Shown here in pieces: positions 54,729 to 64,000 of a DNA stretch of 64,000 bases. The stretch is from NCBI GenBank assembly GCA_963978895.1, contig OZ022242.1, forward strand, positions 24,811,163-24,875,162, given 5' to 3'. The first letter of the stretch is position 1, and every line of letters begins with the position of its first letter. The translations under genes were made by a program, and so were the position numbers. The DNA comes from Erpobdella octoculata (taxonomy: Eukaryota; Annelida; Clitellata; Hirudinida; Erpobdellidae). The notes under the pieces were generated by a model that saw nothing but the letters and a program-made list of their open reading frames with translations, searched no databases and had not been told where the DNA came from.

Positions 54729-55076
54729 ATGTCAAAATTTTCAATATTTCAAGTTGACTGTAAAGATCTTAATCTTGATCTTGTTGGTGCTGCAAACTCA
54801 GAGTTATGTTTTCGTGGAGTTTTTGCAAAAGAACCCGGCAAGAATGAACTTTGTGAAGTTATTCAAAAGAAGAAATATTCTATAGATTGTAATTCTCAAG
54901 TACAAATCTTGAGTTCAAGCGGGATGAACAAAACTACCATAACAGCAACAGTTGAGAATAGTATTGATTCGATTATAGAAACTACAGGTTTGTCAATAAA
55001 TTCTCAAATTCTCAAATTATTCGGTGCACAAAAGAAAATCTTGACTTGTGTACATCAAATTCAGGAAATAAGTTGA
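54729..55076 (+). CDS. Hypothetical 115-residue protein or exon
   Basis: The ATG at 54729 (MSKFSIFQVDCKDLNLDLV) directly follows CTTTTGTTCCGCTGCGCAG, which looks like a polypyrimidine tract and 3' splice site. It could therefore be an exon. The frame continues without lesions to TGA-free LTCVHQIQEIS and a TGA stop. It has no recognisable domain, no signal peptide and alternating polar/hydrophobic stretches (SINSQILKLFGAQKKI). Codon use is AT-rich like the surroundings. It may be a transposon-derived exon or chance. Confidence 0.3.
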   Translation: MSKFSIFQVDCKDLNLDLVGAANSELCFRGVFAKEPGKNELCEVIQKKKYSIDCNSQVQILSSSGMNKTTITATVENSIDSIIETTGLSINSQILKLFGAQKKILTCVHQIQEIS

Positions 55077-55124
55077 ATTTTAATAAAAATATTGGTATCT
55101 GCCAAACAACTTTTGATGGCTCTT

Positions 55125-55400
55125 CCAATAGATTAGGTAGTCGCATAAACGAAACGCGCCTGTGCGCGCAACGCCTGAACATTCAAGACTAAAAAGTTTA
55201 TCAGGCGCAGTGGAACGAGCTAAAATGGTGTTACGGGATTGCTTATATCTCTGGATGTAATAAAGCCACAATAAAAATGGTTACATAAAAATAATTGTAA
55301 ATCATGTCTGAACCCAAAATTGTCTATATAAATGAGTTCGCACAGTTCATTTTCCTTTCACTTTGATTCAAAAGTGAGTCTTTATTGATTTAAGGCTTTA
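55125..55400 (+). repeat. Dispersed repeat C, copy 1
   Basis: Diverged match in the same orientation to 57190-57440. Shared blocks include TAGTCGCATAAA, ACGCGCC, TGGTTACATAAAA and ACAGTTCATTTT. Confidence 0.55.
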
Positions 55401-55594
55401 TTTCATAGGTCATTGACGCTAAAATATGGTTTTAGGCTTAAAAAATTTTGTTTCTTTTCTTCTATAACAATGTTAAATTTGGTAGCTACACTAACTCTCC
55501 CAGTTACACAAATCGAGTTTTAAGTTGATAGGGTGGTGCTTAAAATTTGAGCACCGCGCGCCAGCTAAACTCTAAGCACGCTCTAGGAATTTTA

Positions 55595-56100
55595 TAGATT
55601 TTAGATAGTGTTTGAGTCTCTATATCTCGTCTTGGAGACCTCGCTGTAAAATAAATTTAGTTTCATTCGAAAGGTTATTATGTCTATTATAACATAGTAA
55701 AAATTCATAACACAGCTAAGTCTCTAACTATAAAAATTACTTCGTTAATGTAGATCGTGTAGCAGCGCATAACCGTAGGCGCAACTGACGTACATAATAT
55801 CGATTTTAAGATAGTATTTGAGTCTCTATATCTCGTCTTGGAGACCTCGCTGTAAAATAAATTTAGTTTCATTCGAAAGGTTATTATGTCTATTATAACA
55901 TAGTAAAAATTCATAACACTGGTAAGTCTCTAACTATAAAAATTACTTCGTTAATGTAGATCGTGTAGCAGCGCATAACCGTAGGCGCGCTGCAACTGAC
56001 GTACATATAGATTTATAGATTTTAAGATAGTGTTTGAGTCTCTATAACTCGTCTTAGAGACATCTCAGTAGTATAAGTTTAGTTTCATTCAAAAGGTTAT
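55595..56100 (+). repeat. Tandem repeat, about 2.4 units of 206-216 bp
   Basis: TTTGAGTCTCTATA recurs at 55611, 55817 and 56033. Units carry CTCGTCTTGGAGACCTCGCT, TTAGTTTCATTCGAAAGG and AGATCGTGTAGCAGCGCATA. The third unit is partial and more diverged. Confidence 0.9.
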
Positions 56101-56181
56101 TTAATAACTTTAATGAACAAATGATGAAGACGAAGCCGTGGACTTTCTCACAATCTTCAAGCGCTTTCCTGACAGACAGCC

Positions 56182-56300
56182 GCCTTAACTCCGCCTTGCT
56201 GAAAAAGGAGGAGGGCAATTATACAGATCAAGTTATGATCCGTGACAGAAAGTACTTTGATTCTCCTACATAAACAAATATCAGTCTTAAAACAACAAGC
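56182..56300 (+). repeat. Dispersed repeat B, copy 3 (diverged)
   Basis: Contains AACTCCGCCTTGC, GGAGGAGGG, TTATGATCCGTGACAG, AAGTACTT and CAGTCTTAAAAC in the order seen at 42672-42835. Confidence 0.65.
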
Positions 56301-56888
56301 AGACGGCGAACTACCGCGAGCTCATGCAGTGACATTCAGTTATGTGCTATGGCGCATGGGAAGCGAAATGCGTGGTCCCACTTTTAAACTTTTAATAACT
56401 TTATATTTATCAAGGTTTTTGTTTGGAATTCTATTTCTAAATAAATTCATATTGAATATGAGAAACAGAAGGAATTCTTAACCCATACGCGCAAAGCCTT
56501 GTTAGGCGTTCTTTGCGCTGTGCGCTATGTGCACGCTGTAAACTGAGCTTCTTCGTTGTAGGCCCCAGTTTTTAACTGTCTCACGCAGTCGATGTTCTAT
56601 CGTGGTATGCGATCTTTGATTCGCTATATCTTTATTAATTTTAATTTTTTTGTACACTATATGGTATATTCAAACTCAGAATTTGTACCTTTATTTAAAA
56701 ATATTAGTGAAATTAAAAAAGAATTATTTTGAAATTTTTATGCGACTACCTACAATAGATGTTCAATCAAGGATTTTCCTGTCGCCATAATACAATTTTC
56801 TCGATCTGGTAAACACTCGTTTAAATTTTAATTCATATTTGACATACATTTTTAAGTAACTACCATATTCATGTTGGCAACTTTATAG
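56301..56888. other. AT-rich spacer
   Basis: A short open frame at 56242-56481 has no recognisable domain and overlaps repeat B. No other structure was seen. Confidence 0.45.
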
Positions 56889-56897
56889 TGTATGATT

Positions 56898-57149
56898 AGG
56901 TGCGTGAAGTTAGCCACGGAAAATATTCCTATAGTAAAAGGCCTTGCTGATGCGTTTTTAATTTCTGACGCCCTAAACCAATCGTCTAGTCAAAATGAAA
57001 CGTACATATTCTGAATCCTTATGATTTATCACATTTATTAAAAAAAAATAAAAAAAAGTGTATGTAGGAATTAAAAACGCATCAGCAAGGCCTTTTACTA
57101 TAGGAAAATTTTCCTTGGCTAACTCGTCGATGGCTAACTTCACGCACCT
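56898..57149. mobile_element. 252-bp MITE with long TIRs and 9-bp target duplication
   Basis: The ends AGGTGCGTGAAGTTAGCCA and its reverse complement begin arms of about 75 bp that also share AAAAGGCCTTGCTGATGCG. TGTATGATT flanks both sides (56889-56897 and 57150-57158). The right arm has a short extra segment (CTCGTCGATGGCTAA). The 9-bp duplication fits Mutator-like elements. Confidence 0.85.
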
Positions 57150-57189
57150 TGTATGATTACAGAGTAGAGACTAGACTAGCTTATAGGCC

Positions 57190-57440
57190 TAGGCAGTCGC
57201 ATAAAATAAACGCGCCCTAACACGCAAGGCCAGAACATTGGACACTAAAAACCTTCCAAGGGAAGTTGATCGGGTTAACAGTGTTTCGTGAATGCGTATA
57301 TCTAGCGAACTAATAAACTTGGAATAAAAATGATTACATAAAATTGCTTGTAAAAGGTACTTTGAGCCAAAAATATCTAAATAAAGCATTTCGTACAGTT
57401 CATTTTTTCATTTTCCTTGAATTTTTATTCAAAGTGACTT
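57190..57440 (+). repeat. Dispersed repeat C, copy 2
   Basis: Same-orientation, diverged relative of 55125-55400. Confidence 0.55.
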
Positions 57441-58190
57441 GTTTATGCTTTTGGGTCTAGCTCCTTACAAACTTGTTGAAATTTTTCATTTAAAAAAAAA
57501 CCAAATTGGTTTTATTATTTTAAGATGGTTAAATTTCATTGCTCTACAACTTTGCTGAGCACAGTAATAACTTGCCCAAGTTGAGGTGTCCATTTAAAAC
57601 AAATCGGGCAGTCGTGGTAAATCAACGGTTCCTAAGCTCCGTAACAGCAAAAAATTGCGTTAATGCAATGCCTCATAACTTTTTATGAATGTTTGAGATT
57701 TATTATGTAACAACAACAGGCTTATGTAAATACAGTTATAATGCAATTTTCAACTCAATAACTTTTTTATTACACCTTGAAATGTTCTAGTTTTTATTTC
57801 AGATAAAAGTTTATTGTTTCTACTATAAAATAGTAAAATTTAAAACTATACTAAATTGCCTTCATATTTAAATGTTGAATTAAACAATTGCAGTTCCTTG
57901 TAAATCAGAGCGCAACGTGAGTTGTTTATGCTTTTAGGTCTAGCTCCTTACGTATTTGTTGAGAAATTTTTATTTATTTTTTTGAAAAATCAAATTTGTT
58001 TTTTTTACTTTAAGATGGTTAAATTTCATTGCTCTATGACTTTGCTAAGCCAGGTAATATCTTGCGCAAGTTTAGGAATCCATCTAAAATAAATCGACGG
58101 TTCTTAAGCACAGTAACAACAAAAAATTGCGTTAATGCAATACCTCATAACTTTTTTATGAATGATTGAGATCTATTAGTTTTTGTTTTA
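57440..58190 (+). repeat. Direct duplication of a block of about 270 bp, period about 480 bp
   Basis: 57440-57715 and 57920-58190 share GTTTATGCTTTTGG/AGGTC, AAGATGGTTAAATTTCATTG, ATTGCGTTAATGCAAT and CCTCATAACTTTTTATGAAT in order, with moderate divergence. No coding function is evident. Confidence 0.8.
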
Positions 58191-58205
58191 AACGAAAGTT
58201 TATTA

Positions 58206-58465
<260 letters not shown>

Positions 58466-58528
58466 TATAAATCTCGTGTCATACTGTTTGAAATTGAACT
58501 TTAAAAAAGTTATTTTGGAAAAACAAAG

Positions 58529-58576
58529 AGGTGTAGTTATGTCCTTTTCATAGGAAAATGCAACAGATAGACATGC

Positions 58577-58580
<4 letters not shown>
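58529..58580 (+). repeat. Short (TA)n-bordered module, copy 1
   Basis: AGAGGTGTAGTTATGTCCTT, TTCATAGGAAAATGCAACAG and ATAGAC-TGCATATATA recur almost exactly at 59882-59935. The segment contains a TTTTC-ATA-GGAAAA hairpin. Confidence 0.75.
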
Positions 58581-58613
<33 letters not shown>

Positions 58614-58701
58614 GTTTATTGTTCTTCCGATTCAGAATTCAACCGTTGAATTTCCGCGGAGCTCAGAAAATCTTGATAATGATCGTCATCAGCAGGCTAA
58701 A

Positions 58702-59065
58702 AAACTTATGCCTTCGCATACACTGTTGATTCTGATGATTTTGGTGATGATGATAGCGTTAATTGTACTTATGTTGATTGTCTTGATGGTCGTGAGTGTG
58801 GTGATGAGGGGGTTGGTGATGGAGATGCAGGCTGTGGTATTGTTGTAGACAATGCTTCTTGTGAGTGTTGTGTTGCTGAGTCTGATGATGTCTTTGAAGG
58901 GGTTGCGAGACTTGACGTCGATGTTGGTGATTGTTGTATTAACCGCCATGGTGAGGTTTGTGTTGATGTTGGTGGGTTGGCGAATGATGATGGTGGTGAT
59001 GTGGTTTTGCCGTTTGCACATTTGGTGGATCGTGGTAATATAACGGTGCGTCGTGTCCGACGCTA
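58702..59065 (+). pseudogene. Acidic Asp/Cys-rich frame, possible PLE C-terminal tail
   Basis: The frame opens after a TAA with no ATG at its start and reads TVDSDDFGDDDSVNCTYVDC, then ECGDEGVGDGDAG, ESDDVFEG and LDVDVGDCC, ending VDRGNITVRR. Asp, Gly, Val and Cys dominate. PLE ORFs can end in acidic, low-complexity tails (compare the Ser/Asp tail of unit 1). No GIY-YIG residues are present, so identity is uncertain. The opposite strand also has an open Thr/Ile-rich frame, which is probably a shadow. Confidence 0.35.
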
Positions 59066-59070
59066 GTTCT

Positions 59071-59520
59071 AACGACCTTTTCAGCTATTATATTTTAATT
59101 TTATTTCTTGTTTATTTTAATTTTGGTTTAATCATTTCTTTTTATTTTATCTTTTTCTTTTTATTTTTTTATTTTTTAATTCTCAATTTATTTTAATTTT
59201 ATTTCTGGTTTATTTCATTTCTGTTTTAATTTAATTCTGGTTTACTTTATTCCCTCGTTTTATGGTCACGGGATGAAACTTTATTTTTGCTACTTTGATT
59301 TGCTGTCGAAATTACCGTATTGTCTTTTAGTAAGTTTAAATATAAATAATGCACCTGTAAATTCTGTGCACCTGTTCCCAGGTGAGTTATACGTAAACAG
59401 TTTCGTTAGCTGTTGTAGTGTCGTAGCGTTGGTTTTAATGAAAGTTGTATCGCTGGTATGTGTTTAGAATTTTATGTTTTTAGTTTTATATTCGAATGGT
59501 TTTATTAGTGTTTCTCTATC
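59071..59520. other. T-rich untranslated-type sequence
   Basis: TTTTATTTTAATTT-rich from 59090 to 59250, then mixed AT-rich sequence. It would be the 3' UTR of PLE unit 3. No gene recognised. Confidence 0.5.
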
Positions 59521-59589
59521 TTTATATATTCGGATTTCGTCTAATATTCTATACATTGATTTTCCTTACATTATTATAGGGGTTCTGAT

Positions 59590-59955
<366 letters not shown>

Positions 59956-60632
59956 TAAGGCTGTACCGATATGACTTTTTGCAGATTATACCGATACCGC
60001 ATATAGCCGATTATTAAAATTGCCGATACCGATTACGATGCCGATTATTTTATAATTACTATTTCTTTAGTGAAAATGCTTCATCCGAAACATACCGCCA
60101 TAATACAAGCGCGTGTTTTCCGGCTTGCATGCGCTAGCCGTGATAATTCAACCAACGTTCACACAGCCATAGAACAATAATTATTTATTAAAAATCCAGA
60201 AAATTTTGTCAAGTCATTCAATGTTGAGTAAAATAATAATCCAGTAGTTAATTCTAAACTAATAAAATACAAAATGGATAAAAATTTATATTGAAGATAG
60301 CTACAGTTCAAGAGTTAATAAAATAATCAAAGCCAAGTTGAGGTAAGTTATATTTAAGTAATAACATTTCTCCCTTCTCGGCGAGCAACGATCCACGCCG
60401 ATCCGAAAAAATTTCTCCAGCGCTTTTGAAGAGCTGCTCACTTGGCAAGCTGGAAGCTGGTGCAGATAAATAGCGTCTAGCTAGTTTCGCCGTACTTTCA
60501 CTAGATAATATACGAACCAATTTTTACCAAATTTTTAATCGGCGCCGATTATTTTTGCCGATAACCGATTATGCCGATATGTCAATAATCGGCGTCGATT
60601 ATGCGTACGCCGATTAATCGGGCCCTGCCTTA
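59956..60632 (-). mobile_element. Deleted hAT transposon in (TA)n
   Basis: The ends TAAGGCTG and CTGCCTTA are imperfect inverted repeats, with CCGAT motifs repeated just inside both (subterminal CCGATACCGAT/GCCGATTAT). ATATATAT lies on both sides, consistent with an 8-bp hAT duplication but uninformative within (TA)n. At 677 bp it keeps only the transposase C-terminus. Confidence 0.75.
60308..60520 (-). pseudogene. hAT transposase dimerisation domain remnant
   Basis: The 70-codon frame has LARRYLSAPASSLPSEQLFK, SAGEIFSDRRGSLLAEKGEM and LLLKYNLPQ. This is the highly conserved C-terminal hAT dimerisation block (RYL..PASS...ER.FS.AG......R..L.......L..L..N). The frame runs to a stop soon after, so the normal C-terminus is kept. 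The RNase H-like catalytic core and BED finger are absent because of the internal deletion. Confidence 0.8.
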
Positions 60633-60649
60633 ATATATATATATTAAGT

Positions 60650-63600
60650 TCAAAAATGAGTCAGCTGGGATGTTTTGCGCATCAGGAAAAGTGCAACTAC
60701 CAAAAATTGAAACACCGCCTGAACCATTGAACGGCTTACTTATTGGTAAACATCCAGATTCAAACCTGTTCCTGAAGTCCATTCGCACATTCAATTCATG
60801 TTTCCAAATGACATCATTTGGAGCAACAGAAATAGTTCACAATAATGCAGCAAATGGTCAAAAATACTATTCAACATTCAAGATCAAAGGCCAAGTGTAT
60901 CACCAAGTGGGCTCATTGCTACCAATGCCTAACGAACCACATAAATTTTTACAAATCTTCTTCATGGGCGGTGAGGACCATGAACGCGCACTCGCCAATC
61001 GCGTGGATGCACGTTGCGGCTACAATAACCTTACTTCACCTTATGCCAGGCACATCGTCAGCGAGTTGGACGTTTTATTGAACGAGCACAATGAATTATT
61101 AAAATTCCTCAAATCACACATGCACAAATTAGAAAGTGACAATCACGCTATTGTCATCAATCCTGATAAAACACCAGCTGGAGAGCACATACGTAGATTC
61201 AATGCGCCTGTTGTTGACGACGTTGCTGGAATCATAGTTGGTGATTCGAAGAAGAAATAATAATCTTGAGTTTATTGCTGACACACCGTTCATACGATGC
61301 TCTCCAATATCCGCTAATTTTCTGGAAGGGATAAGACGGATATTGCATAAACATTAAACAACGAGATCCCGTCACAGGAGCCGAAACAAACAAGAAAGTT
61401 AGCTCAATGGATTTTTATGCGTATCATCTGATGATTCGACAAGGTCAGGACAACCTCATTCTGCGATGTCGTGAGCTTTGCCAACAATTCATGGTCGACA
61501 TGTACGTGAAGATAGAGAACGAAAGACTGCAATACCTACCATATAATCAACAAAAGCTGTGTGCAGAAGAATACATTCACTTGTGAGACGCTATTATTAA
61601 CAACGCAGACACCGCTGAAATTGGTAACTCTATTATTCTACCATCATCGTACATAGGCAGTCCACATCACATGCAAGAATACATACAGGATGCTATGACT
61701 TTCGTGAGAGGATATGGACGACCGTGTTTATTTATCACGTTTACATGTAATCCAAAATGGCAGGAGATTACATCTTTGTTATTGCCAGGCCAAAATGCAC
61801 TACATCGTCATGACATTACAGCACGTGTGTTCAAACAAAAGTTGAAGTCTTTAATAAGCTTCATTACAAAATTACATGTTTTCGGTCCCACACATTGCTG
61901 GATGTATTCGGTTGAATGGCAGAAGCGAGGATTACCTCATGCACACATTTTGATTTGGTTAATCAACAAAATATGTCCTGAGGAAATCGATAGTATAATT
62001 TGTGCAGAAATTCCAGATCCGTCTACTGATCAACTACTAACAGTAGATATTGTTACAACAAACATGATTCATGGCCCATGTGGTAATCTCAATCATTTAT
62101 CGCCTTGCATGGCAAATGGAAATTGTACAAAACATTTTCCTAAAGATTTCAATAACGATACGATCACAAATGTTGACGGATATCCAATATATCGTCGAAG
62201 AAATATCGATAATGGCGGACAATCATTTACAAAAAATTTCAACAACGCAGACCATTGACAATCGTTGGGTGGTACCATATTCGCCTCTGCTTAGCAAAAC
62301 ATTTAATGCTCATATTAATGTTGAGTTCTGTAGTTCGGTGAAAAGCATCAAATACATTTGCAAGTATGTGAATAAAGGCAGCGAAAATATGGCTGTGTTT
62401 CGAATTGAAAATACCGATGTAAATGCTCGGTTGAATAACAACGACGAAATAACTCTCTACCAAATGGGCCGGTACATTAGCTCCAATGAAGCTGTCTGGC
62501 GTATCTTTGGTTTCCCAATTCATGAACGGGATCCAGCAGTTATACATTTAGCTATCCATCTTGAAAATGGCCAGCGCGTATTTTTACAAACGAAACAGCA
62601 ATTGATCGGGCTATAAATCCACCAAAAACTACACTCACCGGATACTTTCGGTGCCTTTGCACGAACACTATTTTATTCGGAAGTACCATGCTATTTCACA
62701 TGGGATCAAACGAAAAAATGAATGCCCCGCAAGCAAGGAACACCAGTTGATACGTGACCTGGTTTATTCAACAAAATATGTCCTGAATCAAACACTTTGG
62801 GTCGAGTATATACACTCAATGCAAGGCAGACTGAGTGCTTCTATCTGCGACTGTTGTTGGTTACATTAACCAACAACACTGGCCCATTGTCATTTCAAGA
62901 TATATGCAAATTGAATGGACAACAGTATCCAACGTATAAAGATGCATGCCTTGCACTCGGTTTGCTAGAAGACGACAACCAGTGGAACGATATGCTTGCT
63001 GAAGCAGCATTAAACTGTACAGCAACACAAATTTGTCTACTATTCGCTATAGTGTTGACTACATGTTTCCCGGCTCAAGCAGACACGTTATGGGATAAAC
63101 ACAAAGATTCAATGACTGATGATATTTTGTATCGACTTCGTACTCGGTGCAATGATCTATCGATAACATTCAGCGATGCTATGTACAATGAAGCATTGAT
63201 TGCTATCGAGGATCTTTGCATTGACATTGCCAATTTGCCAATCAGTCATTTCGGTATGCGTTCGCCAAATTGAAGAGCATCTGATTTAATGAACACGGAG
63301 ATGGATCGTGAACTGCGGTACAATACTGTAGAAATGGCAGCGATTGTTACTCGCTATGTTCCACTAATGACTGATGAACAAAGAGTCATTTACGACCGCA
63401 TTATACTTGCAGTTTTGGAAGGACAAGGTGGATTCTTTTTTTTTGATGCACCAGGTGGAACTGGGAAAACATTTTTCTAATTCTCGCCAAAATATGATCA
63501 AATAATGGCATAGCTTTGGCCGTTACATCGTCTGGAATTGCAGCAACTTTATTGGATGGAGGCAGAACAGCTCATTCAGCTCTTAAGCTGCCACTGAATA

Positions 63601-64000
63601 TTAAAAATAACCCAGATGCAATGTGCAACATAAAAAAGCAAACATCCATGGCCACAGTGCTGAAACAATGCAAAATTATCATCTGGGAGGAATGCACTAT
63701 GGCACACAAACATTCGCTTGAGGCGTTGAACAGGACACTAAAAGATATAAAAAACAATGACAAACTATTTGGTGGCACTCTGTTACTTCTTTCAGGGGAT
63801 TTCAGACAACAAACATTTCCCGTCATACCCCGAAATCAATGCTTGCTTGAAATCATTGGCACTGGGGTTATGTTGAAAAAGTGCAGCTAAAAGTAAACAT
63901 GCGTGTTCAAATGCTTCAAGATCCATCTGCTGACACATTCTCAAAACAATTGTTAGATATCGGTGATGGAAAAGTTGCTGTCCATCAAAATTGCTGCATA
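60650..64000 (+). mobile_element. Autonomous-type Helitron, 5'-truncated, running off the window
   Basis: Plus strand. It starts within the Helitron N-terminal region directly after a TA-rich border, passes through Rep and into the Pif1-type helicase, and continues past 64000. It is a different copy and subfamily from that at 26350-28087. No 3' hairpin/CTRR is in view. Confidence 0.85.
60650..64000 (+). pseudogene. Helitron RepHel, broken into several frames (partial)
   Basis: 60670-61257: MFCASGKVQLPKIETPPEPL, FNSCFQMTSFGA, NEPHKFLQIFFMGGED (Helitron-like N domain). 61275-61590: SMDFYAYHLMIRQGQDN with a stop near 61583. 61620-62258: PSSYIGSPHHMQEYIQDAM, GRPCLFITFTCNPKW and the HUH motif in PHAHILIWL (about 61933-61959). 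After a frameshift comes KYICKYVNKG (62352-62378). 62797-63273: GRVYTLNARQTECFYLRLLL, LGLLEDDNQW. 63289-63480: LMTDEQRVIYDRI and Walker A GGTGKT (63454-63471), then a stop. 63516-63890: SGIAATLLDGGRTAHSALKL, IIWEECTMAHKHS (Walker B, with Glu where Asp is usual) and LLLLSGDFRQ. At least four frame breaks make it inactive. Confidence 0.85.

Noticed and set aside
58620..58690. A fourth hammerhead (minus-strand CTGATGA ... GAAA with an ATTCAA/TTGAAT hairpin)
   Set aside because: The core words and a good stem III are present, but the flanks needed for stem I are not complementary and stem II is implausibly long and irregular.
58689..59021. Thr/Ile-rich minus-strand frame
   Set aside because: Shadow of the GAT/GTT-rich plus strand. 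Composition only, no domain.

Overview
This is a stretch of animal nuclear DNA, probably from an invertebrate, made almost entirely of nested transposable elements and microsatellites. I find no operon structure, no bacterial promoters and no confident single-copy host gene. The animal assignment rests on the element types: L2/CR1-group, I-group and restriction-endonuclease-type LINEs, Ty3/gypsy LTR elements, Penelope-like elements (PLEs), Helitrons, pogo, hAT, P/THAP transposons and a tRNA-derived SINE. I cannot name the species. Nearly every coding region is a transposon gene, and most are broken.

Layout. 1-6.5 kb holds a SINE, one copy of a foldback repeat, a pogo-like transposon (1801-4255) with a LINE 3' end nested in it, and a hairpin MITE. 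6.5-16.6 kb holds an LTR with its primer-binding site, then a LINE pile-up: full-length LINE B (7461-11708, target duplication ATTGT) sits inside LINE D, next to LINE F, followed by a P-element-like transposase remnant. 16.6-25.3 kb is a non-autonomous Helitron apparently blown open by (CATA)n/(TATG)n growth and by two copies of a restriction-endonuclease LINE inserted in that microsatellite. 25.3-31.4 kb holds Helitron pieces and a doubly deleted autonomous Helitron, then two PLE units, each bounded by (TA)n tracts and each carrying a hammerhead-ribozyme-like fold.

31.4-45.7 kb holds a decayed Ty3/gypsy element interrupted by an LTR-like insertion and LINE pieces, a second Helitron MITE, a solo LTR (target duplication TATAC), a second gypsy gag-pol fragment and an I-type LINE. 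46-50.8 kb is a nearly intact LINE (LINE K) with an open endonuclease-RT frame. 51.3-58.2 kb is mostly AT-rich with foldback, MITE and tandem repeats, plus a 1738-bp transposon with 35-bp terminal repeats that retains a THAP first exon. 58.2-60.6 kb holds more PLE units with a third hammerhead-like fold, and a deleted hAT. 60.65-64 kb is a broken autonomous Helitron that runs off the window.

The recurring theme is that elements and microsatellites share boundaries. Five PLE insertions end within about 30 nt of the same point of the PLE N-terminal coding region and abut (TA)n or (CATA)n. The restriction-endonuclease LINE joins (CATA)n at the same 3' nucleotide twice. Three hammerhead-like folds with covarying stems lie between PLE C-terminal and N-terminal segments, suggesting that the mobile unit here is a permuted one: body, 3' UTR, ribozyme, N-terminal head.
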